A stretch of 64,000 nt of DNA from Rhizomicrobium sp. (GCA_037200985.1 JBBCGJ010000001.1:3014756-3078755); one strand, 5' to 3'. Shown: positions 16,427 to 25,334, counted from the first letter of the stretch. Notes: generated by a model from the sequence alone, not told the origin. Numbers and translations: made by a program.

Positions 16427-17109
16427 CGTCCCACCCGCTCCTCGGTCGCGGCTCGGCGGCGTTCCTGAGAGAGCCAGCGGTTGAAGGCACGAAAATCGTC
16501 AGGACGACTTGCAAACGCACGGATCACCAGCGCGACACCGGCCGGCGTCGAGAGAAGCGGGGGGAGGTATCGTCGTAGCGGCTCCTGCTCCCAAAGAAGT
16601 TGAACTTGGCGCAACGCCATCGTTCGCGTTTCGCCATCCAATGCGTCCCACTGTGCGGCTGCGTCGCGGGCCCGCTCGCCAGCCAGCCAGAAGTCGTAAG
16701 GCGCCAATACAAGGGCCTGCGAAAGCGCCTCAGCGGCTCGCCGGCGGTCGCTGGAAGCGAGCATTTCCGACAACAATAGCCAGCCGCGCGGCACGGCCGG
16801 CGCATCTTCTATGCCATGTTCGAGACGGACAATCTCTGCCGGTCCGCCTTGGCCGCCGCGTATTGCCGCCTCCGCTGCCGCGATCTGCGCTTCTCCATCG
16901 GCCCGAGAGGCGCGCGATAGGGCTTTAAAAGCATTGCGATAGGCGACCGGCGGCATGGAAACTTGTCGGATCATGTAAATCGGCACAGGTATAGCCGCGT
17001 CGCGCGCCAGGCCGTCCTCAAAATGAGGAAAAGCCAACAGGGCGAAGGTAATTCCGGAGATGGCCGCTAAGACGGCGAAAGGGATTCGTGCCGGCGTTGC
17101 CATCGGCAT
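16423..17109 (-). CDS. Uncharacterised membrane-anchored protein of the polysaccharide locus
   Basis: 228 residues; an ATG at 17101-17103 with GGA 6 nt upstream is an equally good start. One N-terminal hydrophobic segment (FAVLAAISGITFALLAF) suggests a signal anchor. The rest is helical and Ala-rich, with TPR-like helix pairs such as RRRAAEALSQALVLAPYDFWLA. It lies between the Wzc-type kinase (20 nt away) and the ligase-like gene, whose start it overlaps, so it is probably an accessory part of the assembly machinery. No known family recognised. Confidence 0.7.
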   Translation of the reverse strand: MPMATPARIPFAVLAAISGITFALLAFPHFEDGLARDAAIPVPIYMIRQVSMPPVAYRNAFKALSRASRADGEAQIAAAEAAIRGGQGGPAEIVRLEHGIEDAPAVPRGWLLLSEMLASSDRRRAAEALSQALVLAPYDFWLAGERARDAAAQWDALDGETRTMALRQVQLLWEQEPLRRYLPPLLSTPAGVALVIRAFASRPDDFRAFNRWLSQERRRAATEERVGR

Positions 17110-17129
17110 TCCAGGTAACCCCCAATGAC

Positions 17130-19352
17130 TCAGCTATAGTACTTATTATAATTGTAATAATTTTGGTAGCCGTAGCTGTAGTAACGGAAACGTTCGCTAT
17201 CAGCGCGCGTCAATGCGATACCGGAAACCGGCGCGTGCACGTCGGCCAGCGAGCGCAGTGCGTTTACAACAGCTTCGCGGGGCGTTTTCTCCCAGCGCAC
17301 GACGAATAGAATGGCATCCGCCATTCGGCTCAGGATTTTCGTGTCGTTCACCGGAAGCATCGGCGCGGAGTCGATGATCACCAAATCGAACGCCTTGGAG
17401 AGGCTGGTCACGAGCTGATGCATCGCTTGCGAGTTCAACATATCGGCCGGATTCGCCGGCGTCTTCAGGCACGGCAAAACGACCGCATCGGACTTTGGAT
17501 CTTTCGTTACGCACTGATCGAGCGGGAACTGGCCCAGGAGAACTTCAATCAAGCCGCTGGTGAAGTTCTCTTTACCGAATGACTTCGCAACATTCGGCCT
17601 GCGCAGGTCGCCGTCTATTACGATTGTCTTTAGGCCACCACGAGCGGCGATGCGAGCGAGGCTTATGGCAACGGTGGTCTTGCCCTCGCCAGGAACCGAT
17701 GATGTAACGACGATGATCTTGGGTTGGCGATCCACATTCGAGAGTGAGAGGCCAAGCTGCAAGCCGCGCACGGCTTCGGCAAAAGACGACAGGGGCTTGT
17801 CCACCACATAATCTGCGGCTTCGTAACCTTTCTTGCCCAATCCCACGATTTCCGGAACGGTCGACAAAACCGGCAGACCGAGCACGCTTTCGACATGCTG
17901 CGTCGTGCGAAAGCCGGAGTCGAGGCGCTCCAATGCGAAGGCAAGCATCAACCCGAGGACGATGCCGGCGGGTATCGCAAGCCCGATCGTCAGACCTTTT
18001 TTCGGAAAACTGGGGGATGTCGGCGTTTCCGCATTGGAGATCACACGCGAATCCGGAGTCAGGATGCCCTCTTGCCCCTGCGTTTGATTCAACCGGCCAA
18101 GAAAAGCTTCATACATCGAACGCGCCGACGTAGCAGCGGACTGAAGCGCGGTCAGCTGAACTGCATCCTGGTTTTGCGTCGCGCCCTGGTTCTCCAGCGT
18201 GCTCAAACTGCCTTGCAGCGAGCCGACATGTGCGGCAGCGATCGAGACATCGTTTCGCGCCGAATCGACAATGCGTTGAACCTCTTCGTCGATCTTCGCC
18301 TTTATATTGGCCTTTTGCGCCTCGAGATCGAGAATCTTGGGATGTCCGGGAAGATATTTGGTCGACAGGTCAGCCAGTTGCCGGGCGATATCGGACTCTT
18401 GTGCTCGCAGCGCGCTGATGACAGGCGATGCCATCGCAGCAGCAGAGTCGGCGGCCCGTCCAGCACGGGCAAGTGCCAACAAGCCCGAATAAGCGGCTTG
18501 CTTTTCGGCCAATACCGTCTTTGACATGACAAGCTGGCTGTTGATGTCGGACGTCTGCTGCTCGACCACCGACACGCCGTTTCCTGTCGTGGTTATATTG
18601 TGTTCGGCCTTGTAGCGCTGAACCGCGGCGTCCGCTTCTTCGGCTTTGCGCGATAGCTCACCGATACGGCCAGAGAGCCATTGCGTGGCCTTTTGCGTCG
18701 CGTCGAACTTGGCCTCCAACTGATCCTCGACATAGGCGTTGGCTATGGCATTTGTAATCTTCGATGCCTTCGCGGGATCTTCCGACTCGAACGAGACGGT
18801 CATAGCCGTGGACAACCCGATCGGGGACACCGTCAACCGCGACAGGTATTTGCGAATGACGGCGTTGCGGGCTAGGTCTTGTCCCTGTGCTGCAGCCTGT
18901 GTGTCAGCGTCTCCGGGAAACCAAGTGAATGGATTGAGGTAGGCTAGAAAAGCCAGCCATCCCGCGCCTTGCGGATTGAACTCCGGATCCTGATCGAGTT
19001 TCAGCTTGTCGACGACCCGGCTTGCGAGTTCTAGGGACGTCAGAATTTGGACTTGGTTCTGGATTGTCGCTTGATCGCTGCCGAGACCCGACAGGATCGC
19101 GCTGGCGCTTTCCACACTATTCTTTTGCTGATCTAGCATCACGATCGCGCTCGCCGAATATAGCGGTGTCATAAGCACGACGAAGGCAACCGCAAGAGCA
19201 GTAACCACGACCGTCGCCCCAGCGATCACTTTCCACCGGACGCGGACGATACGGAGAAAATCGACCAGCGAAAACCCGGAGTCCTCGGGCACGAAAGACT
19301 CGGCCTCGTGGCCTTCGTGCTCGTCATCGGCGATACGTTTTTGCATGTTCAT
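17130..19352 (-). CDS. Polysaccharide co-polymerase / bacterial tyrosine kinase (Wzc/ExoP type)
   Basis: 740 residues in the fused proteobacterial layout. A Wzz domain has a first membrane helix (about 42-62, VIAGATVVVTALAVAFVVL), a long periplasmic coiled-coil region and a second helix near residue 450 (LTIGLAIPAGIVLGLMLAF). A cytoplasmic BY-kinase follows with Walker A VPGEGKTT, Walker A' TIVIDGDLRRP and Walker B FDLVIIDSAP. The last 17 residues hold nine tyrosines, the autophosphorylation cluster. It controls chain length and export with Wza. It starts 162 bp after the beta-barrel gene stop, so it may have its own promoter. Confidence 0.95.
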   Translation of the reverse strand: MNMQKRIADDEHEGHEAESFVPEDSGFSLVDFLRIVRVRWKVIAGATVVVTALAVAFVVLMTPLYSASAIVMLDQQKNSVESASAILSGLGSDQATIQNQVQILTSLELASRVVDKLKLDQDPEFNPQGAGWLAFLAYLNPFTWFPGDADTQAAAQGQDLARNAVIRKYLSRLTVSPIGLSTAMTVSFESEDPAKASKITNAIANAYVEDQLEAKFDATQKATQWLSGRIGELSRKAEEADAAVQRYKAEHNITTTGNGVSVVEQQTSDINSQLVMSKTVLAEKQAAYSGLLALARAGRAADSAAAMASPVISALRAQESDIARQLADLSTKYLPGHPKILDLEAQKANIKAKIDEEVQRIVDSARNDVSIAAAHVGSLQGSLSTLENQGATQNQDAVQLTALQSAATSARSMYEAFLGRLNQTQGQEGILTPDSRVISNAETPTSPSFPKKGLTIGLAIPAGIVLGLMLAFALERLDSGFRTTQHVESVLGLPVLSTVPEIVGLGKKGYEAADYVVDKPLSSFAEAVRGLQLGLSLSNVDRQPKIIVVTSSVPGEGKTTVAISLARIAARGGLKTIVIDGDLRRPNVAKSFGKENFTSGLIEVLLGQFPLDQCVTKDPKSDAVVLPCLKTPANPADMLNSQAMHQLVTSLSKAFDLVIIDSAPMLPVNDTKILSRMADAILFVVRWEKTPREAVVNALRSLADVHAPVSGIALTRADSERFRYYSYGYQNYYNYNKYYS

Positions 19353-19514
19353 TTCGGTGTTGCGCCAGCGGTTCTCACCGCAACTCTACAGGCTCTTCCG
19401 GCACGACTAACCTGTTTTTTCAATGACTGACTAACGACACAGCCTACTCCACTGTCGCCAGCTGTGCGTCTCTTCCGTCATGCCCGATCACAACACCGCC
19501 AAACCGACTACTCA

Positions 19515-21188
19515 TCAGATATGCAGAGAGAGGCCGAGGCTGATCGTGTTGTCCGTATAGTCAATGCCGGGGAAGTTCGACGAACGCTCACTGTAGTTGT
19601 ATCGCACGTTTGCGCTCATATACCGGGTCATCAAGTACTTAACGCCGATGCCGGCGCCAGGATAGTTGTCCGTTCGCGTCGTGCCAACCAGTTCGCTATC
19701 TGTATAGGAGAAGTAGCCCTGAACAATGATGTTCCTCCGGAACTCATAGTCCGCGCTCAGTTTGATAAGCTTGTCGTCGCTAGCCGAGACTCCGCCAATC
19801 GTCACATCATTGATCTGATGCTCGCCATTCAGGTGCACGGTCAAAACCGGCAAAGCGAACCAGTCGAGGCTGACACCATAGTCGACACCCGAAATGTTCT
19901 TCAGCGGCGCCGCGAAGTCCTGATTGAGATAACCAACATAGACATCGCCCGCCAACAGATGCGTAAGCTGCAATGTCAAGCCGGCGTCAAAACGATAACC
20001 GTTCGATGCGCGATGTACGCCGGTGCGGTCAAAGAACAAGTCGAACTGGCGCGAGTCGTATAGGGCCTTCACATAGCCCGAATAGCCGGGCGAGAAATCG
20101 TAGTTGACCTTGGCGAAGCCCTGAAACTCGTCTTCATTGCGGTCCGTGTTGAACAGCAGGCCACCGCCGATCTTTGGCGTATTCAGCCAATCGTAACGAT
20201 CATAGCCACCGCCGATACTGAAGCCGAGACGATTGGGCTGATAGCGGCCGGTCGTGTCGACATGGGTCTTATTATAGCGGTTCGGCGAGGACTGAAAACC
20301 CACAGTGTTCGGCGAACTCAAGGCTTCATGATATTCGCCATAGGAGGCGTTGGCCGACCAGTCGGCGGCGCGTGAAATGTCAAAGCGGCCGTCGCTGCCG
20401 ACGTTCCAGTCCGTCAAGTTGAGCCGGCTGAAGCTCGCATAATTGTAGTTATCGGCACCACCGTAGACCTCAAAGAAATGACGACCCCACTGTGAGATCA
20501 GCCGAAGAGATGGCGCTTCCTCGAAATACCAATCCGAACTCGCGGCAGGAATCCGGAGGACATTGTCATCATAGTTCGCACTGACGTCGAGCGACGGGAA
20601 GAGACGAAAACCGCCGAGTGGAACGCCCTTCGCATCATATTCCGGCCGCGGGCGCTCCAGAACACCAACATCCTGCGGTGTCATGCCGATATAAGTCGGC
20701 GATGTTGCGTCGTCGGCGATCGCCGGTACGGCAAAGCCCGTGATGCTCGCACCGGCCGCGGAGAAACCAATAACCATGGCAGCGCGGCGCAGGGCTTTCT
20801 GCACAAGGTTGTATCTGTACATATGCTGCGCCGTCGCAGTTGCATATCGCGGCTGCTGCGCACCGGCTTCGAGCATAACGAATACCGCCGAAAGCTCCTC
20901 AAGTGCCGCGTCTATGCGCTGAAGGCCCCCAGCACGAGAGTCATTCGCCGCGATGCGCTGCGCAAGCGTTGCACGCAGCAGACGCAGTTCGATCAGGGCG
21001 CCTTCAAATTTGTCCGAAAGAGCGCGGCCATCCAGATCGGCCTCGCCCGCCAAACGCTGCGCGAGAAGCGACAGGCACTCGGCGATCCGCCCAAGCGTGT
21101 CTGCTCGCGAACCATTACCGTTACCAGGAGCAGACGTTTCGAACATGCCCCATTGCGGACGAACGCCCATCAAAACACACCCCACCAT
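19515..21188 (-). CDS. Outer-membrane beta-barrel protein of the exopolysaccharide locus
   Basis: The C-terminal ~400 residues are alternating aromatic/polar strands (for example SLDVSANYDDNVLRI, RYNYSERSSNFPGIDY) ending in NTISLGLSLHI, a typical barrel end. This resembles the beta-barrel proteins (BBP2 type) found next to Wzc/Wza genes. A signal peptide appears at internal Met 123 (20820-20822), MYRYNLVQKALRRAAMVIGF ending near AIADDA. No Shine-Dalgarno sequence is seen there, and the frame is open with protein-like helical sequence (RIAECLSLLAQRLAGE) back to 21188. Either the mature gene is 19515-20822 or a cytoplasmic-type domain precedes the signal. Likely role: outer-membrane passage or anchoring of the polymer. 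Confidence 0.82.
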   Translation of the reverse strand: MVGCVLMGVRPQWGMFETSAPGNGNGSRADTLGRIAECLSLLAQRLAGEADLDGRALSDKFEGALIELRLLRATLAQRIAANDSRAGGLQRIDAALEELSAVFVMLEAGAQQPRYATATAQHMYRYNLVQKALRRAAMVIGFSAAGASITGFAVPAIADDATSPTYIGMTPQDVGVLERPRPEYDAKGVPLGGFRLFPSLDVSANYDDNVLRIPAASSDWYFEEAPSLRLISQWGRHFFEVYGGADNYNYASFSRLNLTDWNVGSDGRFDISRAADWSANASYGEYHEALSSPNTVGFQSSPNRYNKTHVDTTGRYQPNRLGFSIGGGYDRYDWLNTPKIGGGLLFNTDRNEDEFQGFAKVNYDFSPGYSGYVKALYDSRQFDLFFDRTGVHRASNGYRFDAGLTLQLTHLLAGDVYVGYLNQDFAAPLKNISGVDYGVSLDWFALPVLTVHLNGEHQINDVTIGGVSASDDKLIKLSADYEFRRNIIVQGYFSYTDSELVGTTRTDNYPGAGIGVKYLMTRYMSANVRYNYSERSSNFPGIDYTDNTISLGLSLHI

Positions 21189-21224
21189 TATCGAATGCGC
21201 TACTATCGAATATCGATGTCTTTT

Positions 21225-21842
21225 TTAGAGACTGGTGCAGGACGGGTTCAGACAGCCACCGCCGCTGGGAGTGCCACCCGCCAGATTTCTGCCGCCACTG
21301 ATGCCGTTGAGGTTCCCGCCCGTCTCACTAGTCGAAGGCGTTTTGCCGGCAACCGACGCGAGATTGGAATAACCGAGCGACGTCGTGGTTGATTGGTAAC
21401 TCGCCACTTCGTCGGTCTTGCCTTCATTCGCCAGCGTCGACGCGATCGCCGAAGCGGCGGTTGTGCTGGTCGGGGCAATCGCTGCGGAGGCCTGCCCCAA
21501 GCCGGCTCCGATCTCGGAGGCTGTGGCGCCGGCGCTTTCGGCGATCGTCAGCACTGCCGACGTGATCGACGCTGCGGCGTCGGTGCCGTAGGTTGCGATG
21601 GCATCCTGCACGGACTTCGAAATGGCCGCTTCGATAGCTGCCGGATCGCCGTTCGCAGCTTGGATGGCTGCGGTCAACGACGTCTGGAGCGAAGAGGTCT
21701 GCTCGACCGTCAGCGAGACCGCCGCAAAGGCAGGCGTCATCATCGCAAATTCGGCCACGCCGACCGAGGAACTCACCAATGCCGCGCTGAGCGCCAGCGA
21801 CGCCGCGCCGGTCCGCAACGACTTTAGGAAAGCCTTCTTCAT
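21225..21842 (-). CDS. Secreted Ala/Ser/Thr-rich small protein, unknown function
   Basis: 205 residues with a clear signal peptide (MKKAFLKSLRTGAASLALSA, cleavage near AFA-AV). The mature part is low-complexity helical (Ala, Ser, Thr, Gln), then Gly/Asn-rich, and ends in GGGCLNPSCTSL with two cysteines that could form a disulphide. A strong ribosome site GGGGG sits 5 nt before the ATG. It lies in the export operon between wza and the beta-barrel, 36 nt from the latter. No family recognised; it may be a surface or matrix protein co-exported with the polymer. Confidence 0.78.
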   Translation of the reverse strand: MKKAFLKSLRTGAASLALSAALVSSSVGVAEFAMMTPAFAAVSLTVEQTSSLQTSLTAAIQAANGDPAAIEAAISKSVQDAIATYGTDAAASITSAVLTIAESAGATASEIGAGLGQASAAIAPTSTTAASAIASTLANEGKTDEVASYQSTTTSLGYSNLASVAGKTPSTSETGGNLNGISGGRNLAGGTPSGGGCLNPSCTSL

Positions 21843-21976
21843 GGGAACCCCCTTACCAGATACGTACGAACCCAGCAGCCAGACAATCTAAAGTTGCGAC
21901 CCTCGCAACTGCAGCAATACACTAGCCTAAAAAGTACAAACGCTCAATGCACTGCAAGCCTCTCTTTGATATAAGG

Positions 21977-21995
21977 CTTAAGTGATGTGCTTAAG
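21977..21995. promoter_or_regulatory. Repeated CTTAAG inverted repeat in the gap after wza
   Basis: CTTAAG at 21977-21982 and again at 21990-21995 forms a symmetrical pair within the 264-bp AT-rich gap between the wza stop and the secreted-protein gene. The gap also has a weak leftward promoter-like pair (TTGAGC, 17 nt, TAGTGT). The pair could be a repressor site. Low certainty. Confidence 0.25.
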
Positions 21996-22106
21996 AAAGC
22001 GTATAATTTTTCGACTGTCGCTTTCCTGCAACCCAGAATTTGTGCAGCCAGCCTGGAGAAGGGCTTCCACCTACCCAGATCGGGATGGCGCGCTGGCGTC
22101 TTCAGC

Positions 22107-22769
22107 TTAGAAAATCCGTTCGCCGATCCGAACGATGTCGCCGGGATAGATGCGAGTCGACGCGTTCGCAGGGAACATCTCTTCCTTCATCATCCCGTTC
22201 CGGCGGATATAGACGTCGGTATCGTCGGCCCGATAGGTATAACCACCCGCCAGCGCCACGGCGCCCAGGATGTTGAGGCTGTTTTCGTAGGGATATTCGC
22301 CCGGTTTGTTCACTTCGCCGATGATGTAAAACGGCCGATAGTTCTCGATTTGTGCGCTGACTTTTGGGTCGCGGAGATATTTGGAGCTGAGCATCGTCTG
22401 AACTTCACTGACGAACTCATGGATGGTGAGGCCGGCCGCCTTCACCTGGCCGACGAGCGGCAATTGGACTTGCCCGGACCCGTCGACGAAGAACTCGCCG
22501 CTCAGATCGTCTTCGCCATAGACCGTGACTTTAACCTTGTCGCCCGTACCCAGCCGATAATTCTCGTCGACGAACACCGGTCCGGTGCTCGGCAGGGTTG
22601 CCGGCGGAGCCACCTCGGTCGGCGGCGGTGCGGCCACCCCGGCACTGGGACCCGGCAAGGTGGACTGGGCCACAGCCGGCCCGCCCAGCGCCAGAGACAA
22701 AAGGAGTGTCATGGAGATCGCCGCGGCAAACGCGCAAATTTCAAGGCATATGCGGTTCATATTCGTCAT
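22107..22769 (-). CDS. wza: Wza-type polysaccharide export protein
   Basis: About 220 residues from ATG 22767-22769 (MTNMNRICLEICAF); an ATG at 22758-22760 is also possible. The frame extends to 22901 but would overlap the phosphatase gene. A signal peptide ends near AVAQS. The Poly_export domain follows: YRLGTGDKVKVTVYGEDDLSGEFFVDGSGQVQLPLVGQVKAAGLTI, then a SLBB-like region YFIIGEVNKPGEYPYENSLN-type and ending PGDIVRIGERIF. No lipobox Cys is seen, so it is shorter than E. coli Wza and probably a periplasmic/outer-membrane channel of the alphaproteobacterial ExoF-like type. Confidence 0.9.
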   Translation of the reverse strand: MTNMNRICLEICAFAAAISMTLLLSLALGGPAVAQSTLPGPSAGVAAPPPTEVAPPATLPSTGPVFVDENYRLGTGDKVKVTVYGEDDLSGEFFVDGSGQVQLPLVGQVKAAGLTIHEFVSEVQTMLSSKYLRDPKVSAQIENYRPFYIIGEVNKPGEYPYENSLNILGAVALAGGYTYRADDTDVYIRRNGMMKEEMFPANASTRIYPGDIVRIGERIF

Positions 22770-22816
22770 TTCCCAATCTCGAACAGGCGCCCCCCGAGCC
22801 AAGCAAGGGATGTTCC

Positions 22817-23632
22817 TTACGACAGAGCTGCGTCCATCTTGGCCGGTGCCGTCGCCAGGAACGTGCAATCCTCCCCCTCCAAAACGGCGGCTGTAAGGCA
22901 ACCCGTCGCGTGAGCCCCGGTATCGATACCGATCCGGTTTCGCCGCCTCACCGGCGTAGGTGTCGGCGTGTGACCATGGACCACAACCTTATCGAACAGG
23001 CGACTGGAAAGCAGAAAATCGTCGCGGATCCAAAGCAAATCTTCCTGCATCTGCTTGTCGAGCGGAATGCCCGGCCGGATGCCTGCGTGCACGAACAGAT
23101 AATCGCCTTCCTCGTGCGTTAACGCCAAATCGGCGAGAAACCGCAAATGCGACTGGGGGCACTTCTCGGCCAGTTCGTCCCGTGCCTTGGAGAAGGCTTT
23201 TTCGTCGTCGAACCGCGGCGGCATCACGCCATAGCTGAGAAGCGTCTCCGGCGCACCGAAATTGCGCCAAGCCCGGTAGAAATTCGGATCGCCGAGGAAA
23301 TCCAGGAATGCCTGATCGTGATTGCCGCGCAGAAAGGTCGTTTCCCACCCCGGCAGACGAAGACCGATGAGGTATTCGATGACATCCTTCGACCGCGGGC
23401 CGCGATCGATATAGTCCCCCAACAGCACCAGCGAATTCACCGCCGGCTCGCCCCTGACGGCGTAGTCGCGAAGCTGCCCTATCAATCGCTCCAGAAGATC
23501 GAGACGTCCGTGGACGTCGCCCACCGCGAACACGCGCCGGCCGGCGGGCACGGCAGGCGCCTTCGCATTCTGGCCCAAAAGGCGGGCAAGCCAACCACCG
23601 CGCTCGTTAATCACTGCCGCTTTTGCCGTCAT
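22817..23632 (-). CDS. PPP-family serine/threonine phosphatase (metallophosphoesterase)
   Basis: 271 residues with the PPP metal motifs in order: GDVHGRLDLLERLI (near residue 37), LLGDYIDRGPRSKD (near 70) and FLRGNHDQAFLDF (near 97). Distal histidines are in FVHAGIRPG and VHGHTPTP, and the end motif is GIDTGAHATGCLTAAVL. Catalyses metal-dependent dephosphorylation, of protein or small phosphoesters. It is cytoplasmic. The gene lies 47 nt before the wza start on the same strand, suggesting cotranscription with the polysaccharide locus that encodes a tyrosine kinase. It is not of the low-molecular-weight tyrosine-phosphatase type usually paired with Wzc, so its substrate is open. Confidence 0.9.
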   Translation of the reverse strand: MTAKAAVINERGGWLARLLGQNAKAPAVPAGRRVFAVGDVHGRLDLLERLIGQLRDYAVRGEPAVNSLVLLGDYIDRGPRSKDVIEYLIGLRLPGWETTFLRGNHDQAFLDFLGDPNFYRAWRNFGAPETLLSYGVMPPRFDDEKAFSKARDELAEKCPQSHLRFLADLALTHEEGDYLFVHAGIRPGIPLDKQMQEDLLWIRDDFLLSSRLFDKVVVHGHTPTPTPVRRRNRIGIDTGAHATGCLTAAVLEGEDCTFLATAPAKMDAALS

Positions 23633-23865
23633 GGTATCTCACTTAACGCCTATTTTAGGTTCTTCTAGTTCGCGGCCGCAACAAGCGTCTAAGCGATTGA
23701 AAACAAGCTTCTAACACACGTGCCGCGACGCGCATCGGCATCAATAAATTCGTTCGAATTTTAATCGAATGATCCAAAAATACGTATTAAATACTGATAC
23801 TTAGCTTAAGCCGACCGAAATTGGCCCCCGCCTAGTCTCGCCCGCGAATTCAAGGGTAGAGACCG

Positions 23866-24570
23866 GTGAACCAGACGCTTTCCAGATTAATGGCAGTTGT
23901 CGTTCTCGCGGTCGCGGTGTCGGGATGCGCGACATCAGACTTGCCGGTCGCCTCCATCCCATCGGCGCCGATACTGGCCACGCCGCCGGCCCTTTCGCCC
24001 CTTGCCGCCCCTATAGCGAAACCCATGCCGGTGTCGGCCGACGCGGCCGTCACCCCTGGTGGTTATGTCAGCTTTTGCCTGCGGTTCCCCGACCAGTGCC
24101 AGACCACGCCCAACGCACCAGCCTCCGTCATACTGACGTCCCAGGCCTGGGCGACGCTCGCCAAGGTCAATTCCGACGTCAATGCCGCGATCTGGCCGGA
24201 AGACGATAGCCGGCACTATGGCCGGGTCGAATACTGGACGATTCCGACGGACGGCTATGGCGACTGTGAAGACTACGCCCTGACCAAACGCAAGACACTG
24301 GCAGCTTTGGGCCTGCCGCTCTCCGCCTTGCGGATAGCCGTTGTTGTCACGCCCAATGAGGTCCGACATGCCGTCCTGACGATCGTGACGGACAAGGGTG
24401 ACTTTGTACTGGACAATCTCACCAACGACATTCTGCCTTGGGATCGAACCGGCTTCACTTGGGTCGAACAGCAGGCGCCGGGGAATGCAATGGCCTGGGT
24501 GTCCATGAGGCCCGCGGATCGGATGCTGGCCTCAACTGGCGACAGCATAGTCACCGGCGGCACGCATTAA
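23866..24570 (+). CDS. Transglutaminase-like cysteine protease lipoprotein (BTLCP/LapG family)
   Basis: 234 residues from GTG 23866. An N-terminal lipoprotein signal (VVLAVAVSGCA) puts it at a membrane, facing the periplasm. The BTLCP (DUF920) catalytic triad is visible: Cys in YGDCEDYALTKRKTL, His in NEVRHAVLTI, and Asp in FVLDNLTNDI. LapG of this family cleaves surface adhesins to release biofilms. It is divergently transcribed from the phosphatase/wza unit across a 233-bp gap that contains an AT-rich inverted repeat (TTCGA and TCGAA around 23750). The context suggests control of surface adhesion, but no LapA-like adhesin is in the window. Confidence 0.88.
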   Translation: MNQTLSRLMAVVVLAVAVSGCATSDLPVASIPSAPILATPPALSPLAAPIAKPMPVSADAAVTPGGYVSFCLRFPDQCQTTPNAPASVILTSQAWATLAKVNSDVNAAIWPEDDSRHYGRVEYWTIPTDGYGDCEDYALTKRKTLAALGLPLSALRIAVVVTPNEVRHAVLTIVTDKGDFVLDNLTNDILPWDRTGFTWVEQQAPGNAMAWVSMRPADRMLASTGDSIVTGGTH

Positions 24571-24734
24571 GCGCACCGGAGACCGTCCCTGCGCTTGAGC
24601 ACCGAGCGAGTTAAAGGACCGACGGCCATAGTCTTCGATTGCCGGCTTTATCGGCGAGCTTTTGCGGAAGGTGTAAGAGACGCCGGCAGATTTCTGCGAC
24701 ACCGACTCATCGTATTCGGTATTCGGCCCGGAAA

Positions 24735-24989
24735 TCAGCGCAGTGCAACAACAACGGCCGCAGCAGCCAGCCAGAAGAACCCGCAGCTCATCGCAACGAA
24801 GCGGAGCGTCATTCCCAATTCCCACCTGTCCGTGTCAGCGAATGATTGTTCGTCGCCGAACATGAGCGCGAGCTCGGACAACGCCCGGTTGGCCGGGCCG
24901 CCACCGGGCTGGTCGATGGACGGAGCAGCGACGCTTTCGTCGAGGATCGGAGCGGCTATCGAACCGACGAAGGAGGCACGTCGTGCCAT
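24735..24989 (-). CDS. Small membrane protein, unknown function
   Basis: 84 residues from ATG 24987-24989, preceded by AAAGAG at good spacing; the frame also allows a start at 25007. The N-terminal part is polar (MARRASFVGSIAAPILDESV) and the C terminus is one hydrophobic helix (LRFVAMSCGFFWLAAAAVVVAL), so it is a tail-anchored or single-pass inner-membrane protein. Not recognised. Confidence 0.55.
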   Translation of the reverse strand: MARRASFVGSIAAPILDESVAAPSIDQPGGGPANRALSELALMFGDEQSFADTDRWELGMTLRFVAMSCGFFWLAAAAVVVALR

Positions 24990-25334
24990 CGGCGCTCTTT
25001 CGATCAAGGGAATTTCGGGCTTTCAGCTTCGCAGCAAGTTGTTAATCGGTAGTAAAACGGCGGGCTCAGACATTGTTTCCATAGACCGGCAACCTTCTTG
25101 GATCAGGCTCGCCTGTGTTCGCTATCCGTTCTCTCGAGGTTTTGTCGGTCGATAGTGAGAAAGCCTGGATTTATGTGATTTCCTGAAGAGTTCGAATACG
25201 TCGCCAAGGTTTGGGTCGCGCGTCCGATTTGGCTCGTGCACCCTAGTTCCCCATAAGATTCAGATCGTTATACAACCGGGAGGTTTGGGAAGCGCCAAAG
25301 CCTGCTCATCTCGCCGTGGGAAAGAGGTGCGGAC
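24990..25334. other. Intergenic region between small membrane gene and nitronate monooxygenase gene
   Basis: About 345 bp without a convincing gene on either strand. It must hold the promoter of the leftward small gene and that of the rightward oxidoreductase. The ribosome site of the latter (AAGAGGTG, about 25323-25330) is clear. No repeat, tRNA or strong terminator was seen. Confidence 0.6.

Noticed and set aside
23740..23760. AT-rich inverted repeat between phosphatase and LapG-like genes as an operator
   Set aside because: Arms of only 5 bp in AT-rich DNA; mentioned with the gene but not supported as a site.
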